From Nocardiopsis_B sediminis (GTDB taxonomy: Bacteria; Actinomycetota; Actinomycetes; Streptosporangiales; Streptosporangiaceae): a stretch of DNA of 64,000 nucleotides. The notes under the pieces were generated by a model that was not told the origin of the DNA, made no database searches, and saw only the letters and a program-made list of their open reading frames with translations. The stretch lies in the NCBI RefSeq assembly GCF_042650565.1, contig NZ_JBHSBH010000014.1, positions 124,001 through 188,000 of the forward strand, given 5' to 3'. This document shows, piece by piece, positions 53,664 to 60,837 of this stretch. The position numbers were made by a program, and so were the translations under genes. Each line of letters opens with the position of its first letter. Position 1 is the stretch's first letter.

Positions 53664-54734
53664 ATGACCTCCACTCACGCCACACCCGTCTCCTTCGTGC
53701 GCGGGGCCGTCGACGCCGAGCTCACCGCGTTCACCGGGGAGCGCAGGGCCGATCTCCTGGAGATCGGCCCGGAACTGGCTCCCGCCATGGAGGCCTTGGA
53801 GGCCATGCTCACCGGCGGCAAGCGGCTGCGCCCCGCCTTCTGCTACTGGGGGTGGAGGGGCGCGGGCGGCGCCGACGTGCCCGGGATCTACACCGCCGCC
53901 GCCTCTCTCGAATTCCTCCAGGCGTGCGCGCTGATCCACGACGACGTCATCGACAACAGCGATACCCGGCGCGGCCTGCCGGCCACCCACAAGCGCCTCG
54001 AAGGGCTGCACGAGAGATCGAGCTGGTCGGGCGGTGGCGCGGCGTTCGGCCAGGGGGCGGCCATCCTCATCGGCGACCTCTGCCTGGCCTGGAGCGACCA
54101 GATGTACGCGGCCAGCGAGCTGCCGCTGAAGGCGCTGCACGACGGCCGCGGCCCGTTCGACAAGATGCGCACCGAGGTCATGGCCGGGCAGTACCTCGAC
54201 ATGCTCGAACAGGTGCGCGGCGCCGAGAGCGTCGGGGCGTCGCTGCGCGTCATGCACTACAAGTCCGCCAAGTACACCGTCGAGCGCCCGCTGCACCTGG
54301 GCGCCGCCCTGGCCGGCCGCGCCGACGACCTCGCCCCGGTCTACACCGCCTACGGCCTGCCGCTGGGCATCGCCTTCCAGCTGCGCGACGACGTGCTGGG
54401 GGTCTTCGGCGACCCCGGCCAGACCGGCAAGCCCGCGGGCGACGACCTGCGCGAGGGCAAGCGCACGCTGATCGTCGCCGAGACCCTGGAGCGCGCCCCG
54501 GCGGCCGACTCCGCCCGCTTCCGGCGCCTGCTGGGCGACCCCGGGCTCACCGCCGACGACGTCGAATGGATGCGCGGTGTCACCACCGAGTGCGGGGCGC
54601 TCGCGGCCTGCGAGAGCCGCATCGACGACTACGTCGGCCAGGCCACCGACGCCCTGGACAGCGAGCTGATCGATGAAGCGGCCCGCGGCTCCCTCGCCGA
54701 CCTCATCGTCGCCGCGACCGCCCGCAAGCACTGA
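53664..54734 (+). CDS. Polyprenyl synthetase (trans-isoprenyl diphosphate synthase)
   Basis: Prenyl elongase of 356 residues. First Asp-rich motif HDDVIDNSD (93-97), second RDDVLGVFGD (242-250). LTGGKRLRPAFCYW early and KSAKYTVERPLHLGAAL in the middle bind the diphosphates. Product length (C15-C50) is not readable; typically it makes geranylgeranyl or longer chains for menaquinone or carotenoids. No carotenoid genes flank it. ATG at 53664 with no ribosome site, which fits leaderless translation. Confidence 0.94.
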   Translation: MTSTHATPVSFVRGAVDAELTAFTGERRADLLEIGPELAPAMEALEAMLTGGKRLRPAFCYWGWRGAGGADVPGIYTAAASLEFLQACALIHDDVIDNSDTRRGLPATHKRLEGLHERSSWSGGGAAFGQGAAILIGDLCLAWSDQMYAASELPLKALHDGRGPFDKMRTEVMAGQYLDMLEQVRGAESVGASLRVMHYKSAKYTVERPLHLGAALAGRADDLAPVYTAYGLPLGIAFQLRDDVLGVFGDPGQTGKPAGDDLREGKRTLIVAETLERAPAADSARFRRLLGDPGLTADDVEWMRGVTTECGALAACESRIDDYVGQATDALDSELIDEAARGSLADLIVAATARKH

Positions 54735-54887
54735 TCCGCCCCCGGACGCCTCACCAGTCATGGCGGATGAGGCCCGGTCCACCAGGGGGAGGAACCAGGT
54801 TCCTCCCACCAGCCGATGCCCGTGGCGCCCGTCGTCCGCCACGCTGGGAGAAACCTCCGCTGAACGGACCGCACAGGAGCCCTCCGC

Positions 54888-56174
54888 ATGCATCCCACCC
54901 GGTCACCGCACCGAGGTCCCGTCCGAGCCGCGGAGCGGGCGCTCGCGCCCGATCTCGCGCGCGGCTTCATGCTGTTGCTGATCGCCCTGGCGAACACCCC
55001 GTACTACCTGTGGGCGACCGACCGGCCGGCGATGAGCCCGCACCCTGGCGGCGGATCGGCGCTGGACACGGCGGTGCAGGCCGCCCTGACGGTGGCCGTC
55101 GACGGCCGCATCTACCCAATGTTCGCCTTCCTCTTCGGCTACGGCATCATGCGCACCTTCGACCGCCAGGTCGAGGCCGGCGCCGATGCCCGGGGCGCCG
55201 CGGCGCTGGTGCGCCGCCGCCACCTCTGGATGCTCGTGTTCGGGTTCGTCCACGCGGCGCTGCTGTGGATGGGCGACATCCTGGGCGCCTACGGCGTGGC
55301 CGGGCTGGTGCTGTGCGGCCTGTTCCTGCGCCGCAGCGAGCGCACGATCCGCATCTGGGCGGTGATCCTCACCGCGCTGGTGGCGGCCATCGCCGCGCTC
55401 TCGGCGGCCGTGGCCGTCCTCGCCTCGCAGAGCCCGGGCGGCGGCGCGGGGGCCGTTGACGACGGCATGGCCGGATACTTCTTCGCCTCATTCAGCGAGC
55501 CGGGCATCCTGAGCGCGGCCCTGGACCGGCTGATGGTGTGGCCGCTGCTCGTCGTCGCCCAGGGCCTCGGCTTCGTCGTGCCGGCGGCGATCCTGCTCGG
55601 CATGGCGGCGGGCCGGCGCCGGATGCTGGAGGTCCCCGGGCATTACCTGCGCACCTTCGGCTGGACCGCCGTCCTGGGGATCTCCGCGGCCTGGGTGGCG
55701 GCGCTCCCCGAGGCGCTGCACCTGGCCGGGCTGATGGACCTGACCGCCCCCGCCCTGGACGCGTGGTCCGGGGCGCGGTCCTTCGGCGGCCTGTTCGGCG
55801 GGCTGGGCTACGTCGCCGTCTTCGGGATCATCGGCCACCTCCTGGGCCGCCGGGAACGCCAGGGCACGGTCGTGGTCGCGGTCACCGCGGTCGGCAAGCG
55901 GTCCATGAGCAGCTACCTCGCGCAGTCCGTGATCTGCTCCCCGGTACTCGCAGCCTGGGGCCTGGGGTTCGGCGCCGCCCTGCACAGCGCCTCGATGGCG
56001 CTGTTCGCGCTCGGCGTGTGGCTGGTCACCGTGGCCGGCGCCTACGCCCTCGAACGCACCGGGCGGCGCGGGCCCGCCGAGGTGCTGCTGCGCCGGCTCA
56101 CCTACCGCACCCCCGAACCCGCCGCGCCTGCACCCGCACCCGCGCAGGCCGGCGCGCAGGACGTGACGCGCTGA
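54888..56174 (+). CDS. DUF418 family membrane protein, copy 2
   Basis: A 428-residue membrane protein of the DUF418 family, with about ten hydrophobic segments. Features: LAPDLARGFMLLLIALANT, YPMFAFLFGYGIMR, the RRRHLWMLVFGFVHAALLWMG segment and GKRSMSSYLAQSVIC near the end. Compare the copy at 32536-33771 (LRGTAILGTLGTN, LFGVGL, GRTALSGYVLQNVLC): the same order of landmarks. Function of the family is unknown. An Ala/Pro-rich tail of about 20 residues ends it. ATG at 54888. Confidence 0.87.
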   Translation: MHPTRSPHRGPVRAAERALAPDLARGFMLLLIALANTPYYLWATDRPAMSPHPGGGSALDTAVQAALTVAVDGRIYPMFAFLFGYGIMRTFDRQVEAGADARGAAALVRRRHLWMLVFGFVHAALLWMGDILGAYGVAGLVLCGLFLRRSERTIRIWAVILTALVAAIAALSAAVAVLASQSPGGGAGAVDDGMAGYFFASFSEPGILSAALDRLMVWPLLVVAQGLGFVVPAAILLGMAAGRRRMLEVPGHYLRTFGWTAVLGISAAWVAALPEALHLAGLMDLTAPALDAWSGARSFGGLFGGLGYVAVFGIIGHLLGRRERQGTVVVAVTAVGKRSMSSYLAQSVICSPVLAAWGLGFGAALHSASMALFALGVWLVTVAGAYALERTGRRGPAEVLLRRLTYRTPEPAAPAPAPAQAGAQDVTR

Positions 56175-56257
56175 TAGGCGCCTGCCCACCCGGCGCGCGA
56201 GGGGCTTGCGGCCGCCTCGCGCGCCGGTAAGTGCACATCGGGGCCCATTGCCCGAAA

Positions 56258-57151
56258 ATGGGGCTCATGGGTGAGGATCAGGCAATAGCGCACACTGTCG
56301 GGGTCACCGGGGCCACGGGCGCCGTGGGCGGGCGGGTGGCGGCGCGGCTGGCCCGGCGCGGGGTGCGCCAGCGGCTCATCGTCCGCGACATCAACCGCGC
56401 CCCGGAGCTGGACTCGGCCAGCGCCGCGATGGCCGCCTACGAGGACCCCGCCGCCTTCGGGCGGGCGGTGCGCGGCACCGACACGCTGCTGCTGGTGTCG
56501 GCCACCGAAGCCGCCGACCGGATCGACCAGCACATCAGCGCGGTCGACGCCGCGGTGGCGGCGGGCGTGAGCCGGATCGTCTACCTGTCCTTCCTGGTCG
56601 CCGCGCCGGCGGCGACGTTCACCTTCGCCCGCGACCACTTCTACACCGAGGCCCACATCCGCTCGACGGGCGTGGCCCACACCTTCCTGCGGCCGAGCCT
56701 CTACCTGGACCTGCTGCCCGACTGGGCCGACGAGTACGGCGTGATCCGCGGCCCGGCCGGGCAGGGCCGGGTCGCCTGGGTGTCGCGCGACGACGTCGCC
56801 GACGCCGCGGTGGCGGTGCTGCTCGGGCAGGGGGAGCACGACGGGCGCACCTACGACCTGACCGGGCCCGAGGCCGTCACCCTGGGCGAGACCGTCGAGC
56901 GGCTGTCCTCGCTCACCGGGAAGGTCATCCGCTATGTGCCAGAGACCTGGGACGAAGCGCTGGAGTCGCGCCGCCCCTCGGGCGCCCCGGAGTGGGCCGT
57001 CGAGGGCTGGGCCAGCTCCTACGCCGCCATCGCCACGGGCGAGATGGACGTTGTCTCCCCCGCTGTCCCCGACCTCACCGGCCACCCGGCGCAGACGATC
57101 GAGGGCTACCTGCGCAAGCACCCCAGCGCCCTGGGCCGTATCAACCTCTAG
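56258..57151 (+). CDS. NmrA-like NAD(P)-binding protein
   Basis: An atypical short-chain dehydrogenase of 297 residues. NAD(P) motif VGVTGATGAVGGRVAARL near the N-terminus, then RQRLIVRDINRAPEL, SRIVYLSFL, RPSLYLDLLPD and VSRDDVADAAVAVLL. NmrA-like proteins act as sensors or quinone/imine reductases; which one is unclear. The ATG at 56258 or nine bases later are possible starts, neither with a strong ribosome site. Its stop codon shares the palindrome CTAG with the thiE stop from the other strand. Confidence 0.82.
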   Translation: MGLMGEDQAIAHTVGVTGATGAVGGRVAARLARRGVRQRLIVRDINRAPELDSASAAMAAYEDPAAFGRAVRGTDTLLLVSATEAADRIDQHISAVDAAVAAGVSRIVYLSFLVAAPAATFTFARDHFYTEAHIRSTGVAHTFLRPSLYLDLLPDWADEYGVIRGPAGQGRVAWVSRDDVADAAVAVLLGQGEHDGRTYDLTGPEAVTLGETVERLSSLTGKVIRYVPETWDEALESRRPSGAPEWAVEGWASSYAAIATGEMDVVSPAVPDLTGHPAQTIEGYLRKHPSALGRINL

Positions 57152-57795
57152 GCGGCGCGCAGGCGGCGGGTGAACTCCGCAGCGGCGGCGCGGGGGTCGG
57201 GGGCGTCGGTGATGGCGCGCACGACGACCACGCGGCGCGCGCCCGCGTCCAGGACCTGGTCGAGGTTGCCCAGGTCGATGCCGCCGATGGCGAACCACGG
57301 GCGCCCGCCCGGCAGCCCCGCGGCCGCCCGGACGAGCGGCAGCCCCGCAGCGGGACGGCCGGGCTTGGTGGGTGTCGCCCAGGTGGGGCCCACACAGTAG
57401 TAGTCGACGCCGTCCTCGGCCGCCGACGCGGCGGCCGCGTCGGCGTTGTTGTTGGACCGGCCGATCAGCGGGCCGTCGCCGACGATCTCGCGGGCGAAGG
57501 GCACGGGCAGGTCTCGCTGGCCCAGGTGCAGGACGTCGGCGCGGGCGGCACGGGCGATGTCGGCGCGGTCGTTGACCGCCAGCAGCGCGCCGTGCCGTTC
57601 GCAGGCCGCGCGCACGGTCTCCAGCGCGTCCAGTTCCTCGCGCGCCTCCAGCGACTTGTCGCGGAGCTGCACGATGTCGATTCCGCCGGCCAGGGCGGAG
57701 TCGAGGAAGGAGGCGAGGTCGCCCCGCTCGCGGCGGGCGTCGGTGCACAGGTACAGGCGGGCATCGGCGAGGCGCCGGCGCAGGCTGGTGTTCAC
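57148..57795 (-). CDS. thiE: Thiamin-phosphate synthase
   Basis: Joins hydroxymethylpyrimidine diphosphate with the thiazole phosphate to thiamin phosphate. The 215 residues form a TIM barrel: LYLCTDARRERGD, IVQLRDKSLEAREEL, LAVNDRADIARAA, DVLHLGQRDLPV and VGPTWATPTKPGR. GTG at 57795. It is on the strand opposite to thiOSG and has its own control, downstream of the DNA-binding protein gene. A usual GSST-type region reads GRSNNN. Confidence 0.93.
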   Translation of the reverse strand: MNTSLRRRLADARLYLCTDARRERGDLASFLDSALAGGIDIVQLRDKSLEAREELDALETVRAACERHGALLAVNDRADIARAARADVLHLGQRDLPVPFAREIVGDGPLIGRSNNNADAAAASAAEDGVDYYCVGPTWATPTKPGRPAAGLPLVRAAAGLPGGRPWFAIGGIDLGNLDQVLDAGARRVVVVRAITDAPDPRAAAAEFTRRLRAA

Positions 57796-57852
57796 CCGCC
57801 CCAGGCTAGTGCGCGCCCGTTCCGGGGCCCGCGGCGGGCCCGGGGCCGGCCG

Positions 57853-58212
57853 CTAGAAGGCCATGGCCTGGGCGCGGCGGCGGACCTCGGTGCCGCGGTT
57901 GGCGATCAGCGCCTCGATGGGCGCCCCCGGGAGGGTGTCGTCGGGGGTGAACATCCAGGTCAGCGCCTCTTCGGTGGCGAACCCGCAGTCGGCGAGGACC
58001 GTGAGGGTGCCCGGCAGGCCCTTGACGATGTCGCCGTTGGCGATGAAGGCCGCCGGGACCACGGTCTCGCCCTTGCGGCGGACCCCCAGCAGCTTGTGGT
58101 CGCCGATGTACTGCTTGACCCGGTTCGGGCTGACGTTCAGCGCCTTCGCGGCTTCCTTCAGGGTCAACCAGTCGCCGACCAGGGAATCGATGGTGTGGTC
58201 GTTCTCTGTCAC
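57853..58212 (-). CDS. Rv2175c-type winged/helix-turn-helix DNA-binding protein
   Basis: A 119-residue DNA-binding protein with the Rv2175c family layout: the N-terminal HTH LTLKEAAKALNVSPNRVKQY and a C-terminal conserved domain (LPGTLTVLADCGFATEEAL, MFTPDDTLPG, EALIANRGTEVRRRAQ). In Mycobacterium tuberculosis the homologue is phosphorylated by the adjacent kinase PknL and loses DNA binding. Here a kinase gene lies 2.6 kb away, beyond thiOSG. GTG at 58212. Confidence 0.92.
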   Translation of the reverse strand: MTENDHTIDSLVGDWLTLKEAAKALNVSPNRVKQYIGDHKLLGVRRKGETVVPAAFIANGDIVKGLPGTLTVLADCGFATEEALTWMFTPDDTLPGAPIEALIANRGTEVRRRAQAMAF

Positions 58213-58326
58213 GCAGCCAATGTCCCACAGATCCGGGCGTGCCAAACCCGGCCATCGGGCCTTATCGCTTCCGGCGTAGCGGTTGCGCCGACGCGGGCCG
58301 GCCGCCCGCCGGCGGAGGCGGGGCCC

Positions 58327-58332
58327 TAGGAT
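58327..58332 (+). promoter_or_regulatory. Possible -10 element of the thiO transcript
   Basis: TAGGAT fits TANNNT and stands 13 bases before the first base of the TPP aptamer. No -35 element is evident. Confidence 0.35.
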
Positions 58333-58344
58333 TGGCCGCGAGCA

Positions 58345-58440
58345 ACGATCCCCGCGGGAGCCGGTGGGACCCGGCTGAGAGGGAGGCGGCGAGCCTCCGA
58401 CCGCAAGAACCTGATCCGGGTCATACCGGCGAAGGGAGTG
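58345..58440 (+). promoter_or_regulatory. TPP riboswitch (THI box)
   Basis: Conserved segments of the thiamin pyrophosphate aptamer: CGGGAGCCGGTGG and ACCCGGCTGAGAGGGA, a variable GGCGGC hairpin, CCGCAAGAACCTGATCCGGG, TCATACCGGCGAAGGGAGTG. The last stretch, AAGGGAG, pairs with the first arm (TCCC) and could contain part of the ribosome site of thiO 12 bases downstream. High TPP should shut thiO, thiS and thiG by hiding that site. Confidence 0.96.
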
Positions 58441-58451
58441 GCAGCGGAGCC

Positions 58452-59675
58452 GTGCGCACAACACCCCCGCCCCCGTCCTCACCGACATCCCCCTCCCCTC
58501 CGGAGTCCGGGCCACCCGGCGCCTGCGACGTCCTCGTCGTTGGCGCGGGCGTGATCGGCCTCGCCGTCGCCTGGCGGGCGGCCCGGCGCGGGCTGCGCGT
58601 CACCGTCGTCGCCCCCGATGCGACTCCGGGCGCCGCGTCCGGGGTCGCGGCGGGCATGCTGACCCCCGCCGGCGAGGCCGTGTTCGGCGAGGAGGCGCTG
58701 ATGCGCTTCGGCGCCCTCTCGCGCGACCGCTACCCCGCGTTCGTCGAGGAGCTGGAGCGCGACTCCGGCCGCCACGCGGGCTACCGGACCGGCGGCACCC
58801 TCCAGGTCGCCTACGACACCGACGACCTGGCCCGGCTGAGCGAACTCGCGGAGCTCCAGGCCCGCCTGGGCCTGCCCGCCGAGCGGCTGACCGGCCGCGC
58901 GTGCCGCAGGCTGGAGCCGATGCTTGCCCCGTCGGTGCGCGGCGGCGTCCTGGCCCCCGATGACCACTCCGTCGACCCCCGCCTGCTCACCGCGGCCCTG
59001 GCGGCCGCCGCCCGGCGGCGCGGGGCCGGCCGCGTCCGCGACCGGGCGGCCCGCCTGCTCACCTCCGGCGGCCGGGCCGCCGGCGTGCTCCTGGCCGGCG
59101 GCGGCGAGCTGCGCGCCGGCCAGGTCGTCCTGGCAGCGGGGGTGTGGACCCCGGAGATCGGCGGGCTGCCCGACGGCGCCGTGCCGCCGCTGCGCCCGGT
59201 CAAGGGCCAGCTGCTGCGGCTGCGCACCCCCTCCGGCGCGGCGCCCGTCGTCACGCGCACCGTGCGCGGGCTGGTCCGGGGCACGCCGGTCTACCTCGTC
59301 CCCCGCGACAGCGGAGAGGTGGTCGTGGGCGCCACCCAGGAGGAGATGGGCGCCGACCTGAACCCGACCGCGGGCGGGGTGTGGGAGCTGCTGCGCGACG
59401 CCCACACCCTGGTCCCCGGGGTCGGCGAGCTGGAGATCGCCGAGATCTGTGTAGGGCTGCGGCCCGGCTCCCCCGGCAACGCACCGCTGCTGGGCCCAAC
59501 CGCTCTGCCGGGCCTGCACCTCGCGGTGGGGCACTTCCGGCACGGTGTCCTGTTCACCCCCGCCACGGGCGACGCGCTGGCCGACGTGCTGGCGGGCGAG
59601 GGCCTGCCCGCCTACGCCCGGCCCTTCGCCGCCGCCCGCGGCTCCGACGGAAGCGAGGCACGCCAATGGACGTGA
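58452..59675 (+). CDS. thiO: Glycine oxidase ThiO
   Basis: FAD oxidase of 407 residues making dehydroglycine for the thiazole. After 25 Pro/Ser-rich residues, the dinucleotide fold CDVLVVGAGVIGLAVAWRAA begins. Next come TPGAASGVAAGML, RTGGTLQVAYD, and the LRPVKGQLLRLR and VYLVPRDSGEVVVG segments with the C-terminal GHFRHGVLFTPATG. GTG at 58452 lies 12 bases after the TPP riboswitch. Its last 10 bases overlap thiS. Confidence 0.95.
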   Translation: MRTTPPPPSSPTSPSPPESGPPGACDVLVVGAGVIGLAVAWRAARRGLRVTVVAPDATPGAASGVAAGMLTPAGEAVFGEEALMRFGALSRDRYPAFVEELERDSGRHAGYRTGGTLQVAYDTDDLARLSELAELQARLGLPAERLTGRACRRLEPMLAPSVRGGVLAPDDHSVDPRLLTAALAAAARRRGAGRVRDRAARLLTSGGRAAGVLLAGGGELRAGQVVLAAGVWTPEIGGLPDGAVPPLRPVKGQLLRLRTPSGAAPVVTRTVRGLVRGTPVYLVPRDSGEVVVGATQEEMGADLNPTAGGVWELLRDAHTLVPGVGELEIAEICVGLRPGSPGNAPLLGPTALPGLHLAVGHFRHGVLFTPATGDALADVLAGEGLPAYARPFAAARGSDGSEARQWT

Positions 59676-59866
59676 TCATCAACGGGCGGCGCACCCGGGT
59701 GGCGCCCCGCAGCACCGTGGCCGACATCGTCGGTTCCCTCACCGACGCCCAGGGGGGCGTGGCGGCGGCGGTCAACGACGAAGTCGTCCCCCGCGCCGCC
59801 TGGCCGCGCACCCACGTTTTCGAAAACGACCGCGTGGACGTGCTCACCGCCGTCCAGGGAGGCTGA
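59666..59866 (+). CDS. thiS: Sulfur carrier protein ThiS
   Basis: A 66-residue ubiquitin-like protein that carries sulfur as thiocarboxylate at its C-terminal Gly-Gly. Sequence ends VLTAVQGG as required; early INGRR and the hydrophobic core AAVNDEVVPRAAW are family. ATG at 59666 inside the thiO end. Followed after two bases by thiG. Confidence 0.97.
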   Translation: MDVIINGRRTRVAPRSTVADIVGSLTDAQGGVAAAVNDEVVPRAAWPRTHVFENDRVDVLTAVQGG

Positions 59867-59868
59867 TC

Positions 59869-60639
59869 ATGACGACCCACACAGCCGACCCGCTCGTCAT
59901 CGCCGGGCGCGCGTTCGCCTCGCGGCTCATCACCGGCACCGGCGGGGCGCCGTCGATGCGGGTCCTGGAGGACGCGCTGATCGCCTCGGGCACCGAGCTG
60001 ACCACGGTGGCGCTGCGCCGGGTCGCGCCCGGTGCGCAGGGCTCGGTCTGGGACGTGCTGCGGCGCAACGGCATCCGGCCGCTGCCCAACACCGCCGGAT
60101 GCTTCACCGCCGCCGAGGCCGTCCGCACCGCCCGCCTGGCCCGCGAGGCGCTGGAGACCGACTGGATCAAGCTGGAGGTCGTCGCCGACGAGCGCACTCT
60201 GCTGCCCGACCCGGTGGAGCTGCTGGACGCGGCCGAGCTCCTGGTCGACGACGGTTTCACCGTGCTGCCCTACACCAATGACGACCCCGTGCTCGCCCGC
60301 CGGCTCGAGCAGGTGGGCTGCGCCGCCGTCATGCCCTTGGGCGCGCCGATCGGGTCGGGCCTGGGCATCCGCAACCCGCACAACATCGAGCTCATCGTGG
60401 AGGAGGCCGGCGTCCCGGTGGTCATCGACGCCGGGATCGGCACCGCCAGCGAGGCGGCGCTCGCCATGGAACTGGGGTGCGACGCCGTGATGCTGGCGAC
60501 CGCGGTCACCCGCGCCCATGACCCCGTCCTCATGGCCGCGGCCATGCGCGACGCGGTCGCCGCAGGGCGCGCGGCACGGCGAGCGGGCCGTATCCCGGTG
60601 CGCCGGTACGCACACGCATCGTCACCGGCCGCGGAGTGA
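59869..60639 (+). CDS. thiG: Thiazole synthase ThiG
   Basis: Forms the thiazole ring from 1-deoxyxylulose 5-phosphate, dehydroglycine and ThiS sulfur. 256 residues: RLITGTGGAPSM, LPNTAGCFTAAEAVRTARLA, the Schiff-base Lys101 in DWIKLEVV and the C-terminal phosphate site VVIDAGIGTASEAALAMELG. ATG at 59869. Third gene under the TPP riboswitch. A strong terminator follows. Confidence 0.97.
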   Translation: MTTHTADPLVIAGRAFASRLITGTGGAPSMRVLEDALIASGTELTTVALRRVAPGAQGSVWDVLRRNGIRPLPNTAGCFTAAEAVRTARLAREALETDWIKLEVVADERTLLPDPVELLDAAELLVDDGFTVLPYTNDDPVLARRLEQVGCAAVMPLGAPIGSGLGIRNPHNIELIVEEAGVPVVIDAGIGTASEAALAMELGCDAVMLATAVTRAHDPVLMAAAMRDAVAAGRAARRAGRIPVRRYAHASSPAAE

Positions 60640-60675
60640 CCCTACGGAAGAAATCGCAGGTCACAGGGGTTTCTG

Positions 60676-60710
60676 TGCCCCCACGCCGCGCGAGGCCCGG
60701 CGTGGGGGCA
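60676..60710 (+). terminator. Terminator after thiG
   Basis: A perfect 12-bp stem (60676-60687 and 60699-60710) with an 11-base loop, followed by TTGTCCCTATT. It closes the thiOSG operon 37 bases after the stop. Confidence 0.88.
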
Positions 60711-60837
60711 TTGTCCCTATTACACTCGGCTGCGTGGAACGAACGGCGAGCCGCCGGCGATCGAGCGCCGGCGCCGCCCGACCGGAGGCCCCACCCGCGG
60801 GGCCGCAGGAGCAGCGGAGCGAGGCGAACGTGATCCG

